A stretch of 6,320 nucleotides of DNA from Paracoccaceae bacterium. GTDB lineage: Bacteria; Pseudomonadota; Alphaproteobacteria; Rhodobacterales; Rhodobacteraceae. The DNA lies in NCBI GenBank assembly GCA_024304875.1, contig JAMWZF010000081.1, positions 1-6,320 on the forward strand, in the 5' to 3' direction. The translations under genes were made by a program, and so were the position numbers. The notes beneath the pieces are model-generated. The model did no database searches. It had not been told where the DNA came from and saw only the letters and a list, made by a program, of their open reading frames with translations. Below, one piece after another: positions 1 to 5,536 of this stretch; the first letter of the stretch is position 1, and each line of letters begins with the position of its first letter.

Positions 1-752
1 GCGCAGTAATCCTGGTTTCGCGTCCAGGCCGCCATCTCGGCAATCTTGCCCCGATTTGTCATCGGGCCCCAATCGGCCGCCACCCCGCGCCAGCGCCCGT
101 TGTGCACGGCGATGGCATTGTCCCGCGCCACCGTCACCGCCATGATCCTGATCGCGCAGGACAAGTTGGCCGCCGGGTTCTGAAGCTCCGCGCCCGTCCT
201 GGCCCGGCACCCGTAGAGCCGCGCGGTCGAGGGATATATCTGAAGCAGCCCATACCACTGGTTGCCGCCGCCCACGGCCCGCGGGTTCCAGGTGCTTTCG
301 TGCTTGGCCAGGGCCGACATCATGCCGACCCAGAACGCGCGCCGCTGCACCGGGTCCGCCCGCCGGTAGCCGGGGCACCAGGCGTCGATGTCGGCGGGCA
401 CCGTCCGCTCCAGATCCCGGCCGTGGGTCGCCAGGGCCGACATCGCCGCGCGGGTCCATGTCTCGCCATCGGCGCGGAAGTCCCAGCGGGCGTCAGGCAG
501 CAGGTAGGCGGGGCGGGCGATGGGCCGTACCTCGGGCGCGCGTGTCTCGACGGTCACGGGATAGCGGACCATCCAGACCGGCCGCGCCTCGGGCCGATGA
601 CCCGCCAGTCGCGCGTTCAGCGCATCGACGCGAGAAACCGGCGAGACGACGGGCAGATCGGGGCCGCGGATCAGTGCAGGTTCGGCAAGGGCAGCGGTAG
701 CCGAGAGAATCAGTGCGCCGACCCGGGCAAGGAGGCGGAAGCTGGCAGACAT
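1..752 (-). CDS. Secreted SLT-domain (lysozyme-fold) protein, partial at 3' end
   Basis: The reading frame is open from the ATG at 752 to the left window edge (250 codons); the stop lies outside. Residues 1-23 form a Sec signal peptide: Arg6 and Arg10, a hydrophobic core, then an ALA|E cleavage site after Ala23. Residues 24-95 are a Pro/Arg-rich linker. Residues 97-250 resemble the lytic transglycosylase SLT fold: the predicted catalytic Glu152 lies in KHESTWNP, followed by a GLLQI motif (168-172) and NLSCAIRI (196-203). Such enzymes cleave the MurNAc-GlcNAc bond of peptidoglycan in the periplasm; that activity is inferred from family. Cys126, 182, 199 and 250 match the neighbouring paralogue and may form disulfides. 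Hand alignment gives about 58% identity to that paralogue over 149 residues. The gene starts 24 bases after the paralogue's stop, so the two are probably co-transcribed. No clear Shine-Dalgarno is visible, and translation may depend on coupling. By analogy with the paralogue, little of the C-terminus should be missing. Confidence 0.9.
   Translation of the reverse strand, partial: MSASFRLLARVGALILSATAALAEPALIRGPDLPVVSPVSRVDALNARLAGHRPEARPVWMVRYPVTVETRAPEVRPIARPAYLLPDARWDFRADGETWTRAAMSALATHGRDLERTVPADIDAWCPGYRRADPVQRRAFWVGMMSALAKHESTWNPRAVGGGNQWYGLLQIYPSTARLYGCRARTGAELQNPAANLSCAIRIMAVTVARDNAIAVHNGRWRGVAADWGPMTNRGKIAEMAAWTRNQDYC
283..317. repeat. Direct repeat copy 1 within SLT paralogues
   Basis: These 35 bases match bases 1102-1136 with a single difference (g at 300, a at 1119). 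They encode the catalytic segment around LAKHESTWNP of the downstream SLT paralogue. The near-identity at DNA level, in genes about 58% identical in protein, reflects either strong constraint on the active site or past gene conversion. Confidence 0.85.
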
Positions 753-776
753 CGCCGCAAGCTAACCGCAATCCGA

Positions 777-1409
777 TCAGTTGTTCAACAATCCGGCGAA
801 GGGCCCTTCGGGCTGCTCGGGCGCGGGGGCGCAATAGGGCTGCGATCGGACCCACTCGATCATGTCGGCCCGCTTGGCCGAGGAATGGAACGGCCCCCAG
901 TCGGCGGCAAGACCACGCATCCCGGCGCTGACCACGCCGTCACGGGGTACGGTGACGGCGGCGATCCGCACGGCGCAGGAGAGATTGAGCTCACCATCCT
1001 GCAGCGCCGAGCCCGAGCGCGCCTCGCAGCCGTAGCCGCGCGCGGTCGCCGGGGCGATCTGCACCAGGCCGAACCAGCGCCCGCCACCGCCGACGGCATT
1101 GGGGTTCCAGGTGCTTTCATGCTTGGCCAGGGCCGAGAACATGGCCGACCAGAAGGCGACGCGACCCTCGACCCCGTGGTCGAGGTAGCCGGGGCACCAG
1201 GTGTCGATATCGCCGGGCACCACGGACAGGAGCGGTGCGCCGTGGGTGAGTAGAGCCTCCTGAGTCGCTTCCGTCCAGCGGTCTGCCTCGGTCCGGTGAT
1301 CCCAGCGCATCGTGGAGTAGGTCACCTCTGGCGCGGTCTCGGTCGCGGGGGTGACACAGCCCGACAGGGCGGCACAGGCGGCAAGGGCCGTCAGGACGGA
1401 ACGGATCAT
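777..1409 (-). CDS. Predicted lipoprotein with SLT (lytic transglycosylase-like) domain
   Basis: This 210-residue protein begins with a lipoprotein signal: residues 1-17 are hydrophobic and the lipobox LSGC places the lipidated Cys at 18. Val at +2 is not the Asp inner-membrane retention signal, so outer-membrane anchoring is likely. After a short linker (19-42), residues 43-193 carry the SLT-like fold: catalytic candidate Glu98 in KHESTWNP, GLVQI at 114-118, NLSCAVRI at 142-149, and a conserved AADWGP segment at 168-173. Cys72, 128, 145 and 193 are shared with the downstream paralogue. The last 17 residues are Pro/Glu-containing and probably disordered. The expected role is cleavage of peptidoglycan glycan strands at the inner face of the outer membrane; the family call rests on motifs and the exact substrate is unknown. 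It is the first gene of a two-gene minus-strand unit and is divergent from gatB. No other in-frame ATG lies just upstream of 1409, and the ribosome binding site is weak. Confidence 0.92.
   Translation of the reverse strand: MIRSVLTALAACAALSGCVTPATETAPEVTYSTMRWDHRTEADRWTEATQEALLTHGAPLLSVVPGDIDTWCPGYLDHGVEGRVAFWSAMFSALAKHESTWNPNAVGGGGRWFGLVQIAPATARGYGCEARSGSALQDGELNLSCAVRIAAVTVPRDGVVSAGMRGLAADWGPFHSSAKRADMIEWVRSQPYCAPAPEQPEGPFAGLLNN
1102..1136. repeat. Direct repeat copy 2 within SLT paralogues
   Basis: This is the second copy of the 35-base direct repeat at 283-317, offset by 819 bases, with one mismatch. It encodes the catalytic Glu98 region of the lipoprotein paralogue. Confidence 0.85.
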
Positions 1410-1457
1410 GGGGTCAATCTCATCGGCAGCGATCGGGGTCAGGCCCGAACGGCAGAC

Positions 1458-1486
1458 GGATTAGCGGCGATTGACGCTTGCGGAAA
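1458..1486 (-). promoter_or_regulatory. Candidate promoter of the SLT gene pair
   Basis: Read on the minus strand, a TTTCCG hexamer (1481-1486) is separated by 17 bases from TAATCC (1458-1463), which ends 48 bases before the lipoprotein ATG. Both boxes are weak matches to sigma-70 consensus. The support is the position and the similar arrangement upstream of bolA and rnd in this window. Confidence 0.3.
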
Positions 1487-1496
1487 CCCCCCGCCC

Positions 1497-1525
1497 TTGC
1501 GGTACGGCAATGTTGCGCCTATTCC
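1497..1525 (+). promoter_or_regulatory. Candidate gatB promoter
   Basis: TTGCGG (1497-1502) lies 17 bases from TATTCC (1520-1525), 42 bases before the gatB ATG. Each box matches only three consensus positions. A better -35-like hexamer, TTGACG at 1471-1476, has no good -10 partner at 16-18 bases. The heptamer CTTGCGG occurs twice (1477-1483 and 1496-1502), 19 bases apart, which could be an operator but may be chance. Confidence 0.22.
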
Positions 1526-1555
1526 CGCCGACGACGTCTCTTCCAGACAATCGCC

Positions 1556-1560
1556 AGGAG
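1556..1560 (+). promoter_or_regulatory. gatB ribosome binding site
   Basis: AGGAG lies seven bases before the ATG at 1568. It sets the gatB start there rather than at upstream in-frame start codons such as the one at 1478, which would add 30 residues with no family resemblance. Confidence 0.88.
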
Positions 1561-1567
1561 TGCCCCC

Positions 1568-3085
1568 ATGCTCGACCATCTGGCCTTCGAGGCCCCGAAA
1601 CCCAAGGTGATCTCCGGCGCGACCGGCGACTGGGAACTTGTGATCGGGATGGAAGTTCACGCCCAGGTGGCGTCGAAGGCCAAGCTGTTTTCCGGCGCCT
1701 CCACCCTCTTCGGGGCCGAGCCCAATTCCAATGTCGCCTTCGTGGACGCCGGCATGCCGGGCATGCTGCCGGTCATCAACGAGGGCTGCGTGGCGCTGGC
1801 GGTCAAGACCGGACTAGGCCTGAAGGCCGAGATCCACCTCAAGAGCGCCTTCGACCGCAAGAACTACTTCTACCCCGACCTGCCGCAGGGCTACCAGATC
1901 TCCCAGCTCTACCACCCCATCGTGGGCGAGGGCGAAGTCATCGTCGACATGGCCCCCGGCGTCGCCCGCCGGGTCCGGATCGAGCGCATCCACCTCGAGC
2001 AGGACGCCGGCAAGTCGATCCACGACATGGACCCGCACATGTCCTTCGTGGACCTCAACCGGACGGGCGTCGCGCTTATGGAGATCGTGAGCCGCCCCGA
2101 CATCCGCGGACCCGAAGAGGCGGCAGCCTATGTCGTGAAGCTGCGCCAGATCCTGCGCTACCTCGGCACCTGCGACGGCAACATGCAGAACGGCAACCTG
2201 AGGGCGGACGTGAACGTCAGCGTCTGCCGGCCGGGGCAGTACGAGAAGTACCAGGAAACGCAGGACTTCTCGCACCTCGGCACGCGCTGCGAGATCAAGA
2301 ACATGAACTCCATGCGCTTCATCCAGGCCGCCATCGACCACGAGGCGCGCCGCCAGATCGCCATCCTCGAGGACGGCGGCGAGATCGTGCAGGAGACCCG
2401 CCTCTACGACGCCGAGAAGAACGAGACCCGGTCGATGCGGAGCAAGGAAGAGGCGCACGACTACCGCTACTTCCCCTGCCCCGACCTCCTGCCGCTCGAG
2501 ATCGAGCAGGCCTGGGTCGACGACATCGCCGCCTCCCTGCCCGAACTGCCGGACGCCAAGAAGGCGCGCTTCGTGAAGGACTTCGGCCTGACGGAATACG
2601 ACGCCGACGTGCTGACCGCCGAGGCGGAGAACGCGGCCTACTTCGAGGAGGTGGTGGGCGTCGCCGGCGACGGCAAGCTGGCGGCGAACTGGGTCATCAA
2701 CGAGCTGTTCGGCCGGCTGAAGAAGGACGACACGGAGATCACCGAGAGCCCCGTCTCGCCAGCCCAGCTGGGCGGGATCATCAAGCTCATCAAGTCGGAC
2801 GCCATCTCCGGCAAGATCGCCAAGGACCTCTTCGAGATCGTCTACACCGAAGGCGGCGACCCCGAGGTGATCGTCGAGGAGCGCGGCATGAAGCAGGTCA
2901 CCGACACCGGCGCCATCGAGGCCGCGGTGGACGAGATCATCGCCGCCAACCCGGACCAGGTCGAGAAGGCCAAGCAGAACCCCAAGCTGGCGGGCTGGTT
3001 CGTCGGACAGGTGATGAAGGCCACCGGCGGCAAGGCCAACCCAAAGGCGGTGAACGACCTGGTGAGCGCCAAGCTGGGGCTGTGA
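1568..3085 (+). CDS. gatB: Asp-tRNA(Asn)/Glu-tRNA(Gln) amidotransferase subunit B
   Basis: GatB is the kinase and tRNA-binding subunit of the cytoplasmic GatCAB complex. It activates misacylated Glu-tRNA(Gln), and Asp-tRNA(Asn) where needed, which is then amidated with ammonia from GatA. The 505-residue length is normal for the family. The N-terminal catalytic domain (about 20-305) shows GMEVHAQ (27-33), FDRKNYFYPDLPQGYQISQ (95-113), IHLEQDAGKSIHD (141-153), DLNRTGVALMEIVS (162-175), TCDGNMQNGNLRADVNVSV (201-219), LGTRCEIKN (237-245) and RSKEEAHDYRYFP (291-303). The C-terminal helical and YqeY-like tRNA-binding part (about 350-505) ends with GWFVGQVMKATGGKANPKAV (477-495 region), a hallmark of the family. 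The start is fixed by AGGAG seven bases upstream. FPCPDLLP at 302-309 has Cys304 where many homologues carry Asp or Glu; I do not know if this is typical of the order. gatC and gatA are not in the window, as expected where gatB is unlinked. The gene is convergent with bolA. Confidence 0.98.
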   Translation: MLDHLAFEAPKPKVISGATGDWELVIGMEVHAQVASKAKLFSGASTLFGAEPNSNVAFVDAGMPGMLPVINEGCVALAVKTGLGLKAEIHLKSAFDRKNYFYPDLPQGYQISQLYHPIVGEGEVIVDMAPGVARRVRIERIHLEQDAGKSIHDMDPHMSFVDLNRTGVALMEIVSRPDIRGPEEAAAYVVKLRQILRYLGTCDGNMQNGNLRADVNVSVCRPGQYEKYQETQDFSHLGTRCEIKNMNSMRFIQAAIDHEARRQIAILEDGGEIVQETRLYDAEKNETRSMRSKEEAHDYRYFPCPDLLPLEIEQAWVDDIAASLPELPDAKKARFVKDFGLTEYDADVLTAEAENAAYFEEVVGVAGDGKLAANWVINELFGRLKKDDTEITESPVSPAQLGGIIKLIKSDAISGKIAKDLFEIVYTEGGDPEVIVEERGMKQVTDTGAIEAAVDEIIAANPDQVEKAKQNPKLAGWFVGQVMKATGGKANPKAVNDLVSAKLGL

Positions 3086-3094
3086 GGCCCTAGC
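3073..3094 (+). terminator. Hairpin over the gatB and bolA stop codons
   Basis: GCTGGGGC (3073-3080) and GCCCTAGC (3087-3094) can form an 8-bp stem with one G·U pair and a six-base loop. The gatB TGA sits in the loop and the bolA stop (3090-3092, minus) in the right arm. There is no following T-run on either strand, so it is not a canonical intrinsic terminator. It may help end or stabilise the converging transcripts. The stem is stronger in the gatB transcript, because the G·U pair becomes a C/A mismatch in the bolA transcript. Confidence 0.4.
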
Positions 3095-3344
3095 GGATCG
3101 TCAGCCCAAGGGCGTGGATCCGGCCCATGATGTCCGGGCCCAGAGCCTCGTGCACGGCGCGGTGCCGGGCGATCCGGGACATGCCCTTGAATTCGGGCGC
3201 GGCGATGGTGACATGCCAGTGACTCTCGCCGCTGCCGTCGTCGCCAGAATGGCCCGCGTGCCGGGCGCTGTCGTTGCGCACGTCCAGTTCGGTCGGCGAA
3301 AAGGCGCCCGAAAGCGCACCCCGAATCTGCTGTTCAAGTCCCAT
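3090..3344 (-). CDS. bolA: BolA family protein
   Basis: This 84-residue protein matches the BolA family along its whole length. It has the N-terminal helix (MGLEQQIRGAL), the FSPTELDVRNDS strand (15-26), the loop HAGH (29-32), GESHWHVTI (39-47), FKGMSRIARHRAVHEAL (52-68) and the terminal IHALGLTI (76-83) with the invariant His77. BolA proteins partner with monothiol glutaredoxins, binding a shared [2Fe-2S] cluster through conserved histidines, and act in iron or Fe-S homeostasis; some members bind DNA. The HAGH loop is the type that can supply the extra cluster ligand. An in-frame GTG at 3362 would add six residues, but its purine-rich sequence is adjacent and too close. The ATG at 3344 has GAGGGG seven bases upstream and aligns with family N-termini. 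It is convergent with gatB (4-base gap) and divergent from the J-domain gene (74-base gap). In related genomes I recall bolA beside a J-domain gene and cobS; no cobS is seen here. Confidence 0.95.
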   Translation of the reverse strand: MGLEQQIRGALSGAFSPTELDVRNDSARHAGHSGDDGSGESHWHVTIAAPEFKGMSRIARHRAVHEALGPDIMGRIHALGLTIR

Positions 3345-3351
3345 TATTTTG

Positions 3352-3357
3352 CCCCTC
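3352..3357 (-). promoter_or_regulatory. bolA ribosome binding site
   Basis: On the minus strand GAGGGG lies seven bases before the ATG at 3344, which favours that start over the in-frame GTG at 3362. Confidence 0.75.
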
Positions 3358-3361
3358 GCCA

Positions 3362-3390
3362 CTTCCTTCTCGTGGCCCGGGGTTTAAACT
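3362..3390 (+). promoter_or_regulatory. Candidate promoter of the J-domain gene
   Basis: CTTCCT (3362-3367) is spaced 17 bases from TAAACT (3385-3390), which matches four of six -10 positions and ends 28 bases before the ATG at 3419. It shares the GTTTAAAC palindrome with the opposing bolA candidate, so the two could not be occupied at once. Confidence 0.32.
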
Positions 3391-3409
3391 CCCTCGTCCG
3401 AGTCGGAAA
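3381..3409 (-). promoter_or_regulatory. Candidate bolA promoter
   Basis: Minus-strand TTTCCG (3404-3409) is spaced 17 bases from TAAACC (3381-3386), 36 bases before the bolA ATG. The -10-like box overlaps the palindrome GTTTAAAC (3382-3389), an AT-rich island in GC-rich DNA. The consensus match is modest. Confidence 0.32.
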
Positions 3410-3418
3410 GGTGAGCCC

Positions 3419-4048
3419 ATGCGCAAAGAAGACCCCTTCGGTTTCGACATGTCGGTGTCGGCCTCAAAGAAAAAGAACCCGCGGGGCCGCCGGGGCATGT
3501 CCGGAGCCGTCGAGACCTCTCAGCGCGTCTGCGACCACGAAGGATGCCAGGACGCAGGCAAGTACCGCGCCCCGAAATCCCCCGACGCCGTCGACGACTA
3601 CTACTGGTTCTGCAAGGAGCACGTCCGCGAGTACAATCTGAAGTGGAACTTCTTCGAGACCGCGACCGAGGCCGAGATGGAAGCGCAGGCCGCCAGCGAC
3701 CGGGTGTGGCAGCGCGAGACGAAACCCTTCAAACGCTCGGCCGAGGAACGCGCCTGGGCGCGCCTCGGGATCGAGGACCCGCATCAGGTGCTGGGCGAGA
3801 ACGCCACCCGCAACCCCGGCAAGCGCGCCGGCGCCGGCCGCCGTCTGCCCCCGACCGAGCGCAAGGCGATCGAGATCCTCGACGCCAAGGACACCATGAC
3901 CAAGGCCGAGATCCGCAAGGTCTACAAGTCGCTGATCAAGGTGCTGCACCCGGACATGAACGGCGGCGACCGCTCCCACGAGGAGCAGCTGACCGAGGTC
4001 GTCTGGGCCTGGGACCAGATCAAGGCGTCGCGGTCATTCAAGGACTGA
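3419..4048 (+). CDS. J-domain protein with N-terminal Cys/His cluster
   Basis: This 209-residue protein has a short C-terminal J domain at about 150-205: a helix I-like segment (AIEILDAKDTMT), the basic helix II (KAEIRKVYKSLIKVL), the HPD motif at 177-179 needed to stimulate Hsp70 ATPase, and a third helix around 188-202. It lacks the Gly/Phe region and CXXCXGXG zinc repeats of true DnaJ, so it is a type III co-chaperone. Residues 1-35 are basic and probably disordered. Residues 38-68 carry C-x4-C and C-x2-H (Cys38, Cys43, Cys65, His68, with His40 also available), which could bind a metal. Residues 69-115 are charged and rich in aromatics and Glu. AAGGTGA (3408-3414) lies four bases before the ATG. 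The gene is divergent from bolA and convergent with rnd. The J-domain call is firm; its Hsp70 partner, client and any link to BolA or Fe-S metabolism are inference. Confidence 0.92.
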   Translation: MRKEDPFGFDMSVSASKKKNPRGRRGMSGAVETSQRVCDHEGCQDAGKYRAPKSPDAVDDYYWFCKEHVREYNLKWNFFETATEAEMEAQAASDRVWQRETKPFKRSAEERAWARLGIEDPHQVLGENATRNPGKRAGAGRRLPPTERKAIEILDAKDTMTKAEIRKVYKSLIKVLHPDMNGGDRSHEEQLTEVVWAWDQIKASRSFKD

Positions 4049-4060
4049 CGGACGCGCCGC

Positions 4061-4075
4061 ATTTTCTGCGAAAAT
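4061..4075. repeat. Small AT-rich inverted repeat in convergent gap
   Basis: ATTTTC and GAAAAT flank a three-base loop in the 81-base gap between the J-domain gene and rnd. A second small one, CTCC-GGC-GGAG, lies at 4084-4094. Both stems are short and no T-run follows, so a terminator role is only possible. Nothing else is recognisable in the gap. Confidence 0.3.
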
Positions 4076-4129
4076 CCAGGTGACTCCGGCGGAGATGTCG
4101 TCGATCCAGAGAAAGAGAGGGGGCGGCGC

Positions 4130-5287
4130 CTAGAGCGCGACCGTCTCGACCTTTTCGCCGCGGACCGCCAGCCCGACCTCGCCATTGCAGAGCGCCAGCG
4201 CGTCCGAGCCGAAGACTTCCTTGCGCCAGCCCTTGAGCGCCGGCAGGTCGCGCTCTCCGCCCGCAATGGCGTCAAGGTCGGCGGAGGTGGCGATCAGCTT
4301 CTGCGCCACGCCCTCGCCCTCGGCCTTGGCCTTCAGCAGGACGCGCAACATGTCGGCCAGTGCCGGGTTCACCTGCAGCCGGTCGCGGGACTTGTCCGGG
4401 CGCGGCAGGCTGCCCGGATCCGCCTCGACCCCGGCCTTGATGGCGGCGAGAATGCCGTCGGCGATCTCGCCCTTGCGGGCCTCGCGCAGCAGCAAGCGCG
4501 ACCGGCCGAGATCCTGGTGGTTCTGCGGCTTGGTCGAGGCCAGCTCGACCAGCGCGTCGTCCTTGAACACCCGGCTGCGCGGCACGTCGCGGGACTGGGC
4601 ATAGGCCTCGCGGAACTTCGCCAGTTCGCGCACGATGCCGAGGAAGCGGGCCGAATTGGTCCGTGTCTTGACCCGCTGCCAGGCGTCCTCGGGGTCGATC
4701 CTGTAGGTGGCCGGGTCCTCGAGGACCGCCATCTCCTCGGCGACCCACTTGGCCCGACCCGAGGCCTCGAGCTCGGCCTTGAGGTGCTCGTAGATGCCGC
4801 GCAGGTGGGTCACGTCCGCCAGGGCGTAGGTCTTCTGCGCGTCCGAAAGCGGCCGGCGCGACCAGTCGGTGAAGCGCGAGGACTTGTCGAGGCTGGCGTT
4901 CTCGATCTTGCGCACCAGCGTCTCGTAGCCCGCTTGCTCTCCGAACCCGCAGACCATCGCGGCGACCTGGGTGTCGAACAGCGGCTCGGGGATCAGCCCG
5001 GCGTCGACGTAGAAGATCTCGAGGTCCTGGCGCGCGGCATGGAAGACCTTGACCACCCCGTGGTCGCGGAAGAGGTCGTAGAGCGGCTCCAGCGACAGGC
5101 CCTCCGACAAGGGATCGACCAGGACGGCATCGTCCGTGCCATCCCCCGGATAGGCCAGCTGGATCAGGCAAAGCTTGGAGTAATAGGTCCGTTCGCGCAG
5201 GAATTCCGTGTCGACGGTGACGTAAGGGTGGGACGCGGCGGCGGCACAGAATGCGGCGAGGTCGTCGGTCGTTGTGATCGTCCGCAT
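4130..5287 (-). CDS. rnd: Ribonuclease D
   Basis: RNase D is a cytoplasmic 3'-5' exoribonuclease that trims tRNA precursors and other stable RNAs. The 385-residue length is normal for the family. The DEDDy nuclease domain (about 1-170) retains all five catalytic residues: Asp26 and Glu28 in VTVDTEFLRERTYY, Asp88 in VFHAARQDLEIFY, and Tyr154 with Asp158 in TYALADVTHL, the Y-type ExoIII motif. The conserved FDTQVAA segment is at 104-110. An HRDC helical domain follows (about 205-285: RELAKFREAYAQSRDVPRSR, then DDALVELA), then a C-terminal helical region (300-385) with a second HRDC-like LKGWRKEVFG at 351-360. The ATG at 5287 is preceded by AAAGGG about five bases upstream. It is convergent with the J-domain gene and divergent from the Hint gene. 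Nothing appears broken. The alternatives, RNase T or a DNA polymerase exonuclease domain, lack the HRDC. Confidence 0.97.
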   Translation of the reverse strand: MRTITTTDDLAAFCAAAASHPYVTVDTEFLRERTYYSKLCLIQLAYPGDGTDDAVLVDPLSEGLSLEPLYDLFRDHGVVKVFHAARQDLEIFYVDAGLIPEPLFDTQVAAMVCGFGEQAGYETLVRKIENASLDKSSRFTDWSRRPLSDAQKTYALADVTHLRGIYEHLKAELEASGRAKWVAEEMAVLEDPATYRIDPEDAWQRVKTRTNSARFLGIVRELAKFREAYAQSRDVPRSRVFKDDALVELASTKPQNHQDLGRSRLLLREARKGEIADGILAAIKAGVEADPGSLPRPDKSRDRLQVNPALADMLRVLLKAKAEGEGVAQKLIATSADLDAIAGGERDLPALKGWRKEVFGSDALALCNGEVGLAVRGEKVETVAL

Positions 5288-5349
5288 GGCGCCCTTTGTC
5301 TGCTGAATGGCCCTGCCCTTGCGGGCCCCGGACCCGGCGAGTTCGGCCC

Positions 5350-5378
5350 GTGATAGGCCAATCCGTCTGCCTTGGAAA
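5350..5378 (-). promoter_or_regulatory. Candidate rnd promoter
   Basis: On the minus strand TTTCCA (5373-5378) is spaced 17 bases from TATCAC (5350-5355); each matches four of six sigma-70 positions. It ends 62 bases before the rnd ATG. The rest of the 249-base region 5288-5536 shows no convincing promoter for the Hint gene and no clear strong hairpin. Confidence 0.35.
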
Positions 5379-5536
5379 GGGCCGGTGGCAGTGGCCGGCG
5401 TGACACATTTCCGCCTCGGTTTGGCCTCAAGGCGCCCCGCGGTGCACGTCGCCCTGTTCCGGCCCCGGGCATCGGTTTACCATCCGATCCAGACAGTTCG
5501 AGCTCAGCCACCTGGGGGGTGACGGGACATCGGGCG

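Noticed and set aside
753..776. Possible read-through fusion of the two SLT genes, which are in the same frame
   Set aside because: The TGA of the first gene is followed by an in-frame TAG before the second ATG, and the second gene has its own signal peptide.
102..1253. A long plus-strand open frame opposite both SLT genes, with an apparent internal repeat
   Set aside because: It is the antisense shadow of the paralogue pair. The internal repeat arises because the two genes are in the same frame, and the translation is Arg/Gly/His-rich with no domain.
1814..2458. 214-codon minus-strand frame inside gatB
   Set aside because: It is an antisense shadow in GC-rich coding DNA with no motif and no ribosome site.
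1471..3093. 540-codon plus-strand frame overlapping gatB
   Set aside because: It is an out-of-frame reading of gatB, rich in Arg, Gly and Pro. The gatB frame matches its family along its whole length.
4049..4129. Intrinsic terminator between the J-domain gene and rnd
   Set aside because: Only 4-6 bp stems without a following T-run are present, so it is recorded as a weak inverted repeat instead.
4517..5353. 278-codon plus-strand frame opposite rnd
   Set aside because: It is antisense to a well-supported gene and shows no recognisable domain.
4272..5408. 378-codon minus-strand frame overlapping rnd
   Set aside because: It is the shifted frame of rnd, Arg/Pro/Gly-rich. RNase D motifs are only in the 4130-5287 frame.
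5307..5522. 71-codon plus-strand frame before the Hint gene
   Set aside because: It has no ribosome site, Arg/Pro-rich noncoding-like composition and no motif. Its end overlapping a GTG is noted only as a start-site question.
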